NCBI GenBank assembly: GCA_900541885.1
Contig: UQKW01000006.1
Location: 56,777 to 120,776, forward strand
Length of the DNA stretch: 64,000 nt
Source: an uncultured Collinsella sp.
Lineage (GTDB): Bacteria; Actinomycetota; Coriobacteriia; Coriobacteriales; Coriobacteriaceae
Direction of reading: 5' to 3'
The notes beneath the pieces are model-generated. The model saw only the letters and a list, made by a program, of their open reading frames with translations, did no database searches and had not been told where the DNA came from. This document shows positions 34,007 through 42,601 of the stretch, one piece after another; position 1 is the stretch's first letter, and each line of letters opens with the position of its first letter. The translations under genes and the position numbers were made by a program.

Positions 34007-34636
34007 ATGGCAGCTGCACAGCCGCTTAAGATTCGCATGGTTGCCGGACTTGGCAACCCTGGCGAGGAATATGCCGAGACCCGTCACAACGCTGGTTTCA
34101 AAGCAATCGACGAGCTGGCCCGTCAGGCCGGCGTCACGTACTGGAAAAACCAAGCAGGCGCCGAGATCGCGCTCATCAACATCAACGATCCCGAGGAAGA
34201 GGGCGGCAAGCGCCAGATTGTACTGGTCAAGCCGCAGTCGTACATGAACACCTCGGGCGGGCCCATCTCCAAACTCTGCCGCGAGTACAAGATCAAGGCC
34301 GAGGAGCTGCTCGTCATCCACGACGAGCTCGATATTCCCGCCGGCGACGTGCGTGTTAAGGTGGGCGGCGGCCATGCCGGTCACAACGGCCTGCGTTCCA
34401 TCATCGATAAGATGGGCAGCCGCGACTTCAGCCGCATCCGCACCGGCATCGGCAACCCTCCCGGCAAGATGGCCGTCGCCGACTACGTGCTTAAGCAGCT
34501 GCGCGCCCGCGAGGCCGAGGATTTCCAGGACACCTGCGCCCGCGCGGCCGACGCCGCCGGCCTGGCGATTGTGCACGGCGTAGTCTATGCTCGCGACCAT
34601 GTCAACGGCGCCGCCTCCGCCAACGGCAAGCACTAA
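34007..34636 (+). CDS. pth: Peptidyl-tRNA hydrolase
   Basis: 209 residues. Releases tRNA from stalled peptidyl-tRNA. GLGNPGEEYAETRHNAGF has the active-site Asn and His; KPQSYMNTSG, HDELDIPAG and GGGHAGHNGLRS follow. The ATG at 34007 is preferred over 34001, which directly abuts the AAAGG site. A terminator within a palindrome-ended element follows. Confidence 0.96.
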   Translation: MAAAQPLKIRMVAGLGNPGEEYAETRHNAGFKAIDELARQAGVTYWKNQAGAEIALININDPEEEGGKRQIVLVKPQSYMNTSGGPISKLCREYKIKAEELLVIHDELDIPAGDVRVKVGGGHAGHNGLRSIIDKMGSRDFSRIRTGIGNPPGKMAVADYVLKQLRAREAEDFQDTCARAADAAGLAIVHGVVYARDHVNGAASANGKH

Positions 34637-34638
34637 AA

Positions 34639-34835
34639 CCTACTATTTAGGGACAGGGTTATTTTGGCAGGTTTTATCTACGGAAACGCCATGACAGCCG
34701 CGCCGTAATAAACCCTGTGCCGCCATACATATGCAGCGCCCCAAAGGGGGCCGGCCTCATCACAACCCGAGGCCGGCCCCTTTGCCGTTTTGCCTGATAA
34801 AACCGACCAAAATAAACCTGTCCCTATTTGGTAGG
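34639..34835. repeat. 197-bp palindrome-ended element holding the pth terminator
   Basis: The arms (34639-34677 and 34797-34835) are imperfect inverted copies of about 39 bp around AGGGACAGG and TTATTTTGG. Inside lies a perfect hairpin, GGGGCCGGCCTC (34747-34758) with GAGGCCGGCCCC (34769-34780), then TTTGCCGTTTT, a likely terminator for pth. A related arm occurs near 51392 between purF and purM. Confidence 0.75.
34743..34791 (+). terminator. Terminator after pth
   Basis: 12-bp perfect stem with a 10-nt loop, flanked by AAA and a T-rich stretch; it lies inside the 197-bp element. Confidence 0.75.
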
Positions 34836-34898
34836 CCGAAGTGGATAAACCCTTTTCCCACCTGCCAAAGAAACACGTAAGCGACATTGCCATGAGGG

Positions 34899-34904
34899 TA
34901 TAAT
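34899..34904 (+). promoter_or_regulatory. -10 box upstream of nfnA
   Basis: TATAAT about 105 bases before the nfnA start; no clear -35 box. The leader between them has a GC-rich stem-forming stretch. Confidence 0.4.
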
Positions 34905-35009
34905 TTGCACCGTATGTCTGCACAACGCCTGTGCGCGTACGGTTTTATTCGGGCTACCGTCCATTTCCGTGGAGGCACGGTTCGGCAGCCCTAACAAGAG
35001 AGGGGTTCT

Positions 35010-35849
35010 ATGTATAAGATCCTGGAGAAGACGCAGTTCTCGGAGAAGGTGTTCAAGTTCCGCATCGAGGCGCCTGCAATCGCCAAGCATGCGCACGCTG
35101 GACAGTTCCTCATGGTTCGCGCCAACGAGACGGGCGAGCGTGTCCCGTTTACCCTGGCCGGCTGGAACGGTGACGAAGGCTGGGTCGAGTTCATCTTCAT
35201 GGTGATCGGCAAGACCACCGAGATGCTTTCCACCTACGAGGCCGGCGAGTCGCTGCGCGACGTCGTGGGCCCGCTGGGCGTTCCCACCGAGATGGCTGAG
35301 GGCCCCTGCGCCGTCATTGGCGGCGGCGTCGGCCTGGCAATTGCCTTCCCGGTCGCCAAGCACCTGGTCGAGACCGGCCACGAGGTGCACGCCATCATGG
35401 GCGCCCGCACCAAGGACCTCCTGCTTATGGAGGACCAGTTCCGCGAGCTCCTCGACGAGGACCACATCCACATCACCACTGACGACGGCTCCTACGGCGA
35501 GCAGGGCGTTGTCACCGCTCCGCTGGAGCGCCTGCTGCAGGACAAGGCCGTGAGCCAGGTCTTCTGCGTCGGCCCCGTTCCGATGATGAAGTTCTCGACC
35601 CTCACCGCCCAGAAATACGACACCCCCATCACCGCGTCCCTCAACCCCATCATGGTTGACGGCACCGGTATGTGCGGCTGCTGCCGCGTCGAGGTGGGCG
35701 GCGTGACCAAGTTCGCTTGCGTCGACGGCCCCGACTTCGATGCCACCCTGGTCGACTGGGATGACCTTCGTGCCCGCCAGGCCGCTTACCGTTCCGAAGA
35801 GGGCGAGTCCCTCAAGGCCTATGAGGAAAAGAGCTGCGCATGCCACTAG
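35010..35849 (+). CDS. nfnA: NfnA-type ferredoxin-NADP reductase subunit alpha
   Basis: 279 residues. FAD/NAD(P) oxidoreductase of the PyrK/NfnA family with a C-terminal 2Fe-2S site. VPFTLAGWN is in the flavin domain, GGGVGLAIAFPVAKHL in the nucleotide site, and DGTGMCGCCRV...FACVDGP gives the cluster Cys. It partners the next gene, whose start overlaps its end by ten bases. Together they form the electron-bifurcating NADH-dependent ferredoxin:NADP oxidoreductase of anaerobes. It was once annotated as sulfide dehydrogenase or glutamate synthase subunit. Confidence 0.9.
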   Translation: MYKILEKTQFSEKVFKFRIEAPAIAKHAHAGQFLMVRANETGERVPFTLAGWNGDEGWVEFIFMVIGKTTEMLSTYEAGESLRDVVGPLGVPTEMAEGPCAVIGGGVGLAIAFPVAKHLVETGHEVHAIMGARTKDLLLMEDQFRELLDEDHIHITTDDGSYGEQGVVTAPLERLLQDKAVSQVFCVGPVPMMKFSTLTAQKYDTPITASLNPIMVDGTGMCGCCRVEVGGVTKFACVDGPDFDATLVDWDDLRARQAAYRSEEGESLKAYEEKSCACH

Positions 35850-37249
35850 TTAACGGTCGTTTCGTTGCCGATATGAAGTCGCCCCGCACCCCCGATAACG
35901 AGGAGCCGGCTGCCGAGCGCGCCTGCGACTTCCGCCCCGTCGACAAGGGCTTCACCGAGGAGATGGCGCTGGCCGAGGCTGAGCGCTGCCTCAACTGCAA
36001 GAAGCCGTTCTGTGTTGAGGGCTGCCCCGTCAACATCAACATTCCCCGCTTTATCGAGCAGATCCGCGCGAAGGACTTCGGCGGCGCTCTCGATACCATC
36101 CGCGAGGACTCCATGCTTCCCGCCATCTGCGGCCGCGTCTGCCCGCAGGAGAACCAGTGCGAGGGCAAGTGCATCCGTGGTAAGAAGTCCGAGCCCGTGG
36201 CCATCGGCCAGCTCGAGCGCTTCCTGGGTGATCGCCCCGAGCTCGCCTCCACGCCCAAGATGGCCCCCAAGAACGGCAAGAAGGTCGCCGTCGTCGGCTC
36301 CGGCCCGTCCGGCATCACCTGCGCCGGCGAGCTCGCCCGTAACGGCTTTGACGTTACCGTCTTCGAGGCCTTCTTCACCGGCGGCGGCGTGCTGGTCTAC
36401 GGCATCCCCGAGTTCCGTCTGCCCAAGGCGGTCGTCAAGCGCGAGATTGACGGCCTGGAGGACATGGGCGTCAAGTTTGAGTACAACTCCGTCGTGGGCA
36501 ACATGGCCACGGCCGAGGAGCTGTTCGAGCAGGGCTTCGACGCCATCTACGTGGCGACCGGCGCTGGCCTGCCCAAGTTCCTCAACGTCCCCGGCGAGAA
36601 CCTGCCCAACGTCTTCTTCGCGAACGAGTACCTCACCCGCGTGAACCTGATGAAGGCCAACAAGTTCCCCGAGTACGACACCCCCACCAAGCACGGCAAG
36701 AACGTCGTCGTCTTTGGTGGCGGCAACGTGGCTATGGACGCCGTCCGCACCGCCAAGCGTCTGGGCGCCGAGCACGCCATCATCGCCTACCGCCGTACCG
36801 AGGACGAGATGCCCTGCCGTCGCGCCGAGCTGCACCATGCCAAGGCCGAGGGCGTCGAGGTTCTGCCGCTCGTCTCCCCGCTCGAGTTTGTCGCTGGCGA
36901 GGACGGCTCCGTGTGCGCCGTCAAGGTCCAGAAGATGGAGCTCGGCGAGCCTGACGAGTCCGGCCGTCGTCGCCCGGTGCCCATCGAGGGCGCCATCGAG
37001 GAGATCCCCTGCGACGTCGCAATCTCGGCTATCGGCACCAACGCCAACCCCTTCGCAAAGAAGATCGGCGGCAAGATGGAGCTCAACAAGTGGGGCTACA
37101 TTGTTGCCGACGAGGAGACCGGCCAGACCACCGATCCCCGTATCTGGGCCGGCGGCGACATCGTCACCGGTGCCGCTACGGTCATTCTGGCGATGGGCGC
37201 CGGCAAGAAGGCCGCCGCTTCCATCACCAAGAGCTTGCTGGGCGAGTAA
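35840..37249 (+). CDS. nfnB: NfnB / GltA-type NADPH-dependent flavoprotein subunit beta
   Basis: 469 residues. An N-terminal Fe-S domain with AERCLNCKKPFCVEGCP and CGRVCPQENQCEGKC precedes two nucleotide folds (VGSGPSGITCAGELA and FGGGNVAMDAVRTAKRLGAE), then AGGDIVTGAATVILAMGAG. This is the large subunit of Nfn and also the small chain of glutamate synthase. Pairing with an NfnA-like gene and absence of the glutamate synthase large chain support the bifurcating role. Confidence 0.92.
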   Translation: MPLVNGRFVADMKSPRTPDNEEPAAERACDFRPVDKGFTEEMALAEAERCLNCKKPFCVEGCPVNINIPRFIEQIRAKDFGGALDTIREDSMLPAICGRVCPQENQCEGKCIRGKKSEPVAIGQLERFLGDRPELASTPKMAPKNGKKVAVVGSGPSGITCAGELARNGFDVTVFEAFFTGGGVLVYGIPEFRLPKAVVKREIDGLEDMGVKFEYNSVVGNMATAEELFEQGFDAIYVATGAGLPKFLNVPGENLPNVFFANEYLTRVNLMKANKFPEYDTPTKHGKNVVVFGGGNVAMDAVRTAKRLGAEHAIIAYRRTEDEMPCRRAELHHAKAEGVEVLPLVSPLEFVAGEDGSVCAVKVQKMELGEPDESGRRRPVPIEGAIEEIPCDVAISAIGTNANPFAKKIGGKMELNKWGYIVADEETGQTTDPRIWAGGDIVTGAATVILAMGAGKKAAASITKSLLGE

Positions 37250-37277
37250 TCACCCGCAGCGCTAGCCACCAAACGGC

Positions 37278-37317
37278 AAAGTCCCCGTCGAGCACACGCC
37301 CGGCGGGGACTTTTTTT
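37278..37317 (+). terminator. Terminator after nfnAB
   Basis: AAAGTCCCCG pairs with CGGGGACTTT with seven T residues. Confidence 0.9.
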
Positions 37318-37387
37318 ACCGGCCGCCCGACCACCACGATGGGGACAGGCGCCTTTGTGGTGCTTTGGAGCCTGGCTGGTCGGTGTG

Positions 37388-37603
37388 TCTCGATCTGTAA
37401 CAGGTAGGCCACGTTGAGTCCCGTAGTTGTTACAGATTGAGACATTGTGCGAACATCCGCCTGTTCATCTCAATCTGTAACAGTAAGAGGCAAAATTCCT
37501 TGCTACGTGTTACAGATCGAGACATTGCGCCGGCGGTCAGACGATTCATCTAAACCTGTAACATCTAGGGCCGTTTTGGCTGACTAGATGTTACAGATTG
37601 AGA
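37388..37603. repeat. Palindromic array B: same geometry as array A
   Basis: Half-sites start at 37388, 37428, 37468, 37508, 37549 and 37589. The offsets (0, 40, 80, 120, 161, 201) and total length (216 bp) match array A at 1316 exactly, while the spacers differ. It fills the space between the nfnAB terminator and the end of a leftward surface-protein gene. Both arrays are followed by ATTTTG. Confidence 0.92.
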
Positions 37604-37640
37604 TTTTGCTGAAGCCGAGGATGGACACTGTCACCAAAAC

Positions 37641-38825
37641 CTAACGCTTGCGGCGCTTGGTCGCGGCGAGGCCGGCGGCGGCTACGGTTGCGCCGGCGAT
37701 ACCCAGGGCGGCGACCGTCATCGCGGTGGCATCGCCCGTGGCAGCCAGGACGGCGTGGGACTTCTTGGCCGGCGTGGTTTTCTCAACCGTCTTGGTCACC
37801 GTGGTGGTTGCGGCAGGCTTGGTCTCCGGCTTGATCTCCGGTTTCTGCTCGAGCTTGGTATCGGGCTTCACCTCGGGCTTCACCTCGGGCTTAGCCTCGG
37901 GCTGCGGCGCCGGCATCTCCGGGTCGACCGGGACCGGCTTAGCCTCGGGCGTAAACGTCAGGTCGGTGATTAGCCATAGCGTACGGAACAAGCCGGGAAC
38001 AGGCGCATGCTCGCTTGCCTTATCCACCCGATAACTGCACTCCACGCCATTGACCATCAGTTTAATGTTAGGCGTAAAGAAGAAATCCCACGCCGGCTTA
38101 AAGTACAGGCCATAGCGATAGGTCACCCCAGATTTAAAAGCGTCGATGTGGTTGGTGATTTGCCGATCCCAGAATATATCGGAGTTCACTTCACTGCCAT
38201 CGCTGCCCGTCCAGAACTCACACTGAAGAATGGAGTTCGAGCCCGCCGGAGTGTCTGCCGTAAAGTCCGGTTTATCGCCCGCCCTAAAGATGGTGGTGGC
38301 GTCGTCAATCTCGATAACGTCGATAGTTTGCCAATCATCAACCGGCTGCTCGCACAGCATATTGGCCGCATTGGGCGCAAACACGCCATCGACGGTCTTA
38401 TCTGTCACGTCGGTCACACCATGCGACGTAATGGCGTCGTTTGCCGGCGCGGCGGCGTTGTCGCTGGGAATGTTTTGTTCAGCGGGTGCCGCATTGTTAG
38501 ACTCATCGGCGGCGTCAGCCGGAGTCGTCTGCTGAGGTTCGGCGACAGTTTGTGCCGCCGGAGCAGCGTCGGTTGCAGGCGTGGTCGCCGGAGCCGCATC
38601 CTCCGCAACTGCCGGCGTCACCAGAGCCGCGGCAACCTCGCCCGTCGCGGCGGCGGAATCCGCGCACTCGGTCGCGAGCGCCACGCTCGGCAGCAGCAGC
38701 TGGCCGATCATGAGTGCGCACGCACCGACGCTGGCAATCTTCACGCCCACGCAACGCCAAGTACCGTGAACCAGCGAGCAAGCGCGCTCGCGCTGGGTTT
38801 GATTATCAAAGTGGCTTCCGTTCAT
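37641..38825 (-). CDS. Secreted, sortase-anchored protein with LAATGD motif
   Basis: 394 residues. A long signal peptide (KIASVGACALMIGQLLLPSV, then ALA) precedes an Ala/Pro/Glu-rich region (about 60-130), a folded middle domain (about 150-300), a Pro-Glu-Lys repeat stalk (KPEVKPEVKPDTKLEQKPE) and a sorting signal LAATGD, hydrophobic segment, then KRRKR. The start at 38825 follows GGGAGG. The first 60 residues match the next gene's product closely (RACSLVHGTWRCVG). It is likely wall-anchored; its ligand is unknown. Confidence 0.8.
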   Translation of the reverse strand: MNGSHFDNQTQRERACSLVHGTWRCVGVKIASVGACALMIGQLLLPSVALATECADSAAATGEVAAALVTPAVAEDAAPATTPATDAAPAAQTVAEPQQTTPADAADESNNAAPAEQNIPSDNAAAPANDAITSHGVTDVTDKTVDGVFAPNAANMLCEQPVDDWQTIDVIEIDDATTIFRAGDKPDFTADTPAGSNSILQCEFWTGSDGSEVNSDIFWDRQITNHIDAFKSGVTYRYGLYFKPAWDFFFTPNIKLMVNGVECSYRVDKASEHAPVPGLFRTLWLITDLTFTPEAKPVPVDPEMPAPQPEAKPEVKPEVKPDTKLEQKPEIKPETKPAATTTVTKTVEKTTPAKKSHAVLAATGDATAMTVAALGIAGATVAAAGLAATKRRKR

Positions 38826-39030
38826 AACGGCCTCCCTAATCGAAGGATTAACGCCACTACAAAGGCGCTTGTCCCTTTGCGGTGGTCCTGTACAACCAAG
38901 ATGCGCCAAATGGCCCTGTACGCCTAGGTTCGTACATGCGAGCCCAGGCTGCTACCTACGGAAATACAAAAAGCTGCCGCGAAGACACTTATGCCCACAC
39001 AGCGGCTGAAAATGGCTGTGAAAGCTACTG

Positions 39031-40578
39031 CTAGCGGCTGCGACGCTTGGACGCGACGAAGCCGGCGCCGATGACGGACGCACCGGCGATTCCGAGGGCG
39101 GCCGCCGCCGTCGCGGCGTTGTCACCCGTGGCGGCAAGAGCGCCCGCGGACTTCTGGACCGCGGCGACCTGCGCAGCCGGCTTGGGGGCAGCGGCCGTGG
39201 AGCTCGCCTGGGTCGACGTCACGGACGGCACGTCGGTCCCGCTGCCGCCGCCCGGCTGCGGCGTGGGAGCCGGGGTGGGTTCAGGCTGCGGGGCGGGCTC
39301 GGGTTCGGCCGCATCTCCAGAGCTGATTACCACGTTACGGGCGACCTCGTCGGAAGTTCTAATGTCCTGGATGACAGACGACCCGGGAACGCCGATGACA
39401 CGCCCACTTCCAACGGTGTCGCGCACGGTACCTCCGTCGGGAATCGCAATCTTTAACCCTCCCTCAAGTTTGATATAGGGGGCCCTGAAGGACCCCATAT
39501 TGACGGCATAGACTGCCGCCGTCGAGCCCGACGCCACAACATTTGATTGAAAGAAGCTAATTCGAGGGGTAGCCGACGGGGAGCCAGACTGTGAAAAAAT
39601 TCCATAGACATCTTTGCGATTTGCCCCTACAAGCTCATCAGCCCCGGCATCACCTTGAGCCGTGAGGTTCGAGCGATTGACGCGTATCCATGACGCCCCG
39701 TCTTGCACGCGTATCCAAACACCAGCCGAGATTTTTCCCGCGCTCCCTGTCGCGAGCGAAACATCCGCCCCGTTGGCAATCTTCAAATATGTTTCCGTCT
39801 TAATACCAAACGAATACAGAGCGACCGACATGCCCCCTGCATTACCCGCCGTCGCATTTAATTTAGCGTTGTCCACCATGATACAGCCACCATGTTTGGC
39901 GCTGTAGTCCGCCTCTTCGGCCTGTGCACCCTCGATGGCAGAATGCCTGGGAGGAACATTTTCGGCAAGGACTGCAAAGACATCGGCGTTCGACTTTGCC
40001 TCGACATGGACGTCAGCACCATTCTTTATGGCTATGTCGCCCGCTGCCGCATGGATACCAATGGATTCATATGCTCCGCCCGTGGCTGTCACGTTAACGT
40101 CAGCGCCATCAATGGTCACATCGCCACCGGCATTGCCGTCGCCTATCGCCGTAATCACATCGGTCTGGGCCGTCGCATTCAGGGTGCCGTCGCCGGTAAT
40201 GGCAAGGTTACCGTTCTTAACAGCAATGGCGCTCTGCCCGGCATCGGCCGTTACGGTGTTGATGCCCGTCACGCCGATGGTGAGGTTGCCCTTGGCGCCG
40301 ATGGAGCCTCCGTCGTAGCCGTTGAGCTTCATGTCGTTAGCGCCATCCCAGGACCAGGTTCCCGCCTCGTCGCCGGCAGCGGTGCCCGCGTCGTACTGCG
40401 TGCCGCCGACGTTGACCCACTCGGCGGCGAGCGCCACGCTCGGCAGCAGCAGCTGGCCGACCATGAGCACACAGGCCCCCGCGCAAGCAAGTTTTGCCCC
40501 CACGCGGCGCCACGTTCCGTGAGAGAGCGAGCACGCGCGGTCGTGGTCGATTGGGTTGTCATGGATTTGCTTTCGCAT
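39031..40578 (-). CDS. Secreted beta-repeat surface protein with LAATGD motif
   Basis: 515 residues. The signal segment is GACVLMVGQLLLPSVALA. Short beta-strand repeats (IGVTGINTVTADAGQSAIAV, GNLAITGDGTLNATAQ) suggest a right-handed beta-helix like those of carbohydrate-dependent adhesins. A Pro-rich stalk (PEPAPQPEPTPAPTPQP) and a sorting signal LAATGD with an RRSR tail complete it. The start at 40578 follows AAGGAGG. It is transcribed away from the LuxR-type regulator and shares its leader with the next gene. Confidence 0.8.
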   Translation of the reverse strand: MRKQIHDNPIDHDRACSLSHGTWRRVGAKLACAGACVLMVGQLLLPSVALAAEWVNVGGTQYDAGTAAGDEAGTWSWDGANDMKLNGYDGGSIGAKGNLTIGVTGINTVTADAGQSAIAVKNGNLAITGDGTLNATAQTDVITAIGDGNAGGDVTIDGADVNVTATGGAYESIGIHAAAGDIAIKNGADVHVEAKSNADVFAVLAENVPPRHSAIEGAQAEEADYSAKHGGCIMVDNAKLNATAGNAGGMSVALYSFGIKTETYLKIANGADVSLATGSAGKISAGVWIRVQDGASWIRVNRSNLTAQGDAGADELVGANRKDVYGIFSQSGSPSATPRISFFQSNVVASGSTAAVYAVNMGSFRAPYIKLEGGLKIAIPDGGTVRDTVGSGRVIGVPGSSVIQDIRTSDEVARNVVISSGDAAEPEPAPQPEPTPAPTPQPGGGSGTDVPSVTSTQASSTAAAPKPAAQVAAVQKSAGALAATGDNAATAAAALGIAGASVIGAGFVASKRRSR

Positions 40579-40794
40579 GTGAGCCTCCTTGTCGTAAGGG
40601 GTGCTTCTGTAACACCATGTTACGGGAAGATAGCCGGATCCCGGGGCACAAATTCTCAAGTGGCGCATCTGCCAGCGCAAAAGGCGACAAGCGCGCAATC
40701 GCCGAGGGGGGGTCTTCGCTTTCCAAAGGCCCGCACATACCATCCTGGTCTACAACCGAGGAAACGGTTATTCCGTCCACCCAAAGGACCGTTC

Positions 40795-41877
40795 TTGAAC
40801 CTGAGTAAGACTAAAATCAACGCGCTTCTGGCACTCGCACTGTTTACCTTCGCCTTCCTTGCTGCCGAGTTTCGCTTCGATATCAATATCGGGCTACTCG
40901 CCGGCGCCGAGCGCGTTGTGCTCGCACAGGGCTTTATTCTGGGTGCGAGCGTGCTCGGCTTTATCGGATACGCGCCGCTGCTCGGGCTCGCACAGCGCAA
41001 AGGCCACTCACTGGCAGCCGTCAACGCCGCCGCCGTCCCTATCGTCATCCCGGGATTGGCCCAGATCCAGTTCCCCACGGGTCCGCTTACCCTCGAGATT
41101 CTGGGCCGCATCGCATTCTTTGGGCTCGGACTGTTAGGCGCCGCAACGCACCACGCCTTTTCGTTGGCATTCCAAGATGGCCCCAAACTCGCCACTGGAG
41201 CGGGAGCAACCTATGCCGCCGGCGTCGTCTTTGATCTCGCCGAGCGCCGCTACATGGGACTTGTCATGCTCGGCATCGCCGTGCTCTCGACCATTTCCAT
41301 CCTGGCCGTGGAGGCCGGCGCCGATCCCAACCTAGGCCTTGTCGTCTTTTACCTGAGCTCGGGCTTTTTCGTCACGTTCTTTACCGCCACCTTTACACAG
41401 CTGGCACCGCACATGCATGCGCCCGCCCTTTGGGCTGGCATGGGCCGCGCCGCCAACAATGTATGCGCTTTCACCACATCGGGCATCTCGCTTGCTCTCG
41501 TGACCTCGGATAACGTTGCCCTCATTATGATCGGTGCGCTCGTTTTGCTCGTCGCCGCCTGCGCGGCGTTTGTAGCCGCGGGCCTGTTCCGCCTGCCCCA
41601 AACCGAGCGGGAGCGCGAGCGCGAGCAGCTGGCAGAAGAAGCACTCGCCGCCCCCACCATCGAGGAGCAACGCCAGGCCTTCATCGCCAACCACGCTCTC
41701 ACCCCGCGCGAAGTCGACGTGCTCATAGCCGTGACCCAGGATGAACGCCCGCTCAAGCAGGTTGCCGAGGAACTCGGTATCTCGATGCGCATGGTACAGC
41801 GCCACCTGAGCTCCATCTACCAAAAGACCGACACGCAGACGCGCGCCGGTCTCACCAAGGCCTTCCCCTCGGCCTAA
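40795..41877 (+). CDS. Membrane-bound LuxR-family regulator
   Basis: 360 residues. Nine or ten membrane helices are followed by a LuxR-type helix-turn-helix at the end (LTPREVDVLIAVTQDERPLK, then ISMRMVQRHLSSIYQKTDTQ). Regulators of this layout are abundant in Coriobacteriia and are thought to sense small molecules through the membrane domain. A TTG start at 40795 is chosen because AAAGGA lies six bases upstream and the frame further upstream is antisense to the surface-protein gene. Its divergent position suggests control of the surface-protein genes. Confidence 0.88.
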   Translation: MNLSKTKINALLALALFTFAFLAAEFRFDINIGLLAGAERVVLAQGFILGASVLGFIGYAPLLGLAQRKGHSLAAVNAAAVPIVIPGLAQIQFPTGPLTLEILGRIAFFGLGLLGAATHHAFSLAFQDGPKLATGAGATYAAGVVFDLAERRYMGLVMLGIAVLSTISILAVEAGADPNLGLVVFYLSSGFFVTFFTATFTQLAPHMHAPALWAGMGRAANNVCAFTTSGISLALVTSDNVALIMIGALVLLVAACAAFVAAGLFRLPQTEREREREQLAEEALAAPTIEEQRQAFIANHALTPREVDVLIAVTQDERPLKQVAEELGISMRMVQRHLSSIYQKTDTQTRAGLTKAFPSA

Positions 41878-41879
41878 AA

Positions 41880-41922
41880 CAAAAACCACCGCAAAGGTGC
41901 TTGTCCCCTTTGTGGTGGTTAT
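41880..41922. terminator. Two-way terminator after the LuxR-type gene
   Basis: AACCACCGCAAAGG (41884-41897) pairs with CCTTTGTGGTGGTT (41907-41920) between convergent genes, with an A run on the left. The loop contains TTGTCC, part of the recurrent GGGACA family. Confidence 0.7.
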
Positions 41923-41929
41923 TGATCGG

Positions 41930-42553
41930 CTAGCCTTCGAGCTGCGCTACCTTGTAGCGGTAGGCAGCGGCGATGACATCTTTGCAGCCCTCGCGGCCCA
42001 GCTTGGCGCGGTTGACGACGATGTCCTTGCCACTCGTCATCTTCCACTTTCCGGCGCTGTAGCGCTTATAGAACGCCTCGCGCGCCTTCTGCTGCTGCTT
42101 GACCAGCTTGGCGCCCTTCTTTTTGTTAAGGCCGCGCTTCTTGCGCACGATCTCGACGCGGTCCTCAAAGGGTGCGGTCACCAACACGGCAATGTGGTTG
42201 GGATTGTTACGCAGCAGGTAATCGGACAGACGGCCTTCGATAATGCAGCTCTCGGTCTCGCCCAGATCCAAAATCACCTGGCTCATCTTTTGGAACAACT
42301 TGTCCGAGTACGAACGTGCATCGTAGCGGTCGGGCAGAAACGCCATATTCTCCACGGCCAGGCGCTCGTCGTAGGCAGCCATCTTGTCGAGCGACTCGCC
42401 CGCGCGCAGCGACGCGCGCACCAGCAGCTCGTTATCGTACAGCGGAATCCCCAACTCGTCGGCAAGCATGCGACCAATCTCGTGGCCCTCGGCGCCAAAG
42501 TCGCGCGCGATGGTAATGACCACAGGATTCTTCTTATTCTCCAGATCGCTCAT
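41930..42553 (-). CDS. Cytidylate-kinase-like protein
   Basis: 207 residues of the AAA_26/cytidylate-kinase-like family. It starts NKKNPVVITIARDFGAEGHE, the family's P-loop variant, and has CIIEGRLSDYLLRNN and a basic lid (RKKRGLNKKKGAK). These proteins resemble CMP kinases but their substrate is unknown. The start at 42553 follows AAAGGA. It lies behind the amino-acid transporter operon, separated by a palindrome. Confidence 0.82.
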   Translation of the reverse strand: MSDLENKKNPVVITIARDFGAEGHEIGRMLADELGIPLYDNELLVRASLRAGESLDKMAAYDERLAVENMAFLPDRYDARSYSDKLFQKMSQVILDLGETESCIIEGRLSDYLLRNNPNHIAVLVTAPFEDRVEIVRKKRGLNKKKGAKLVKQQQKAREAFYKRYSAGKWKMTSGKDIVVNRAKLGREGCKDVIAAAYRYKVAQLEG

Positions 42554-42570
42554 CGCGATTCCTTTCTCTA

Positions 42571-42599
42571 TGTGACAAAGGGGCTGTCCCTTTGTCACA
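42571..42599. repeat. Palindrome of the GGGACA family
   Basis: TGTGACAAAGGG pairs with CCCTTTGTCACA around CTGT. It lies between the transporter operon and the kinase-like gene, upstream of the latter's start, and could attenuate it. Confidence 0.75.
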
Positions 42600-42601
42600 T
42601 T

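Noticed and set aside
34678..34923. 81-codon minus-strand frame after pth
   Set aside because: It consists largely of the palindrome-ended element and its terminator hairpin.
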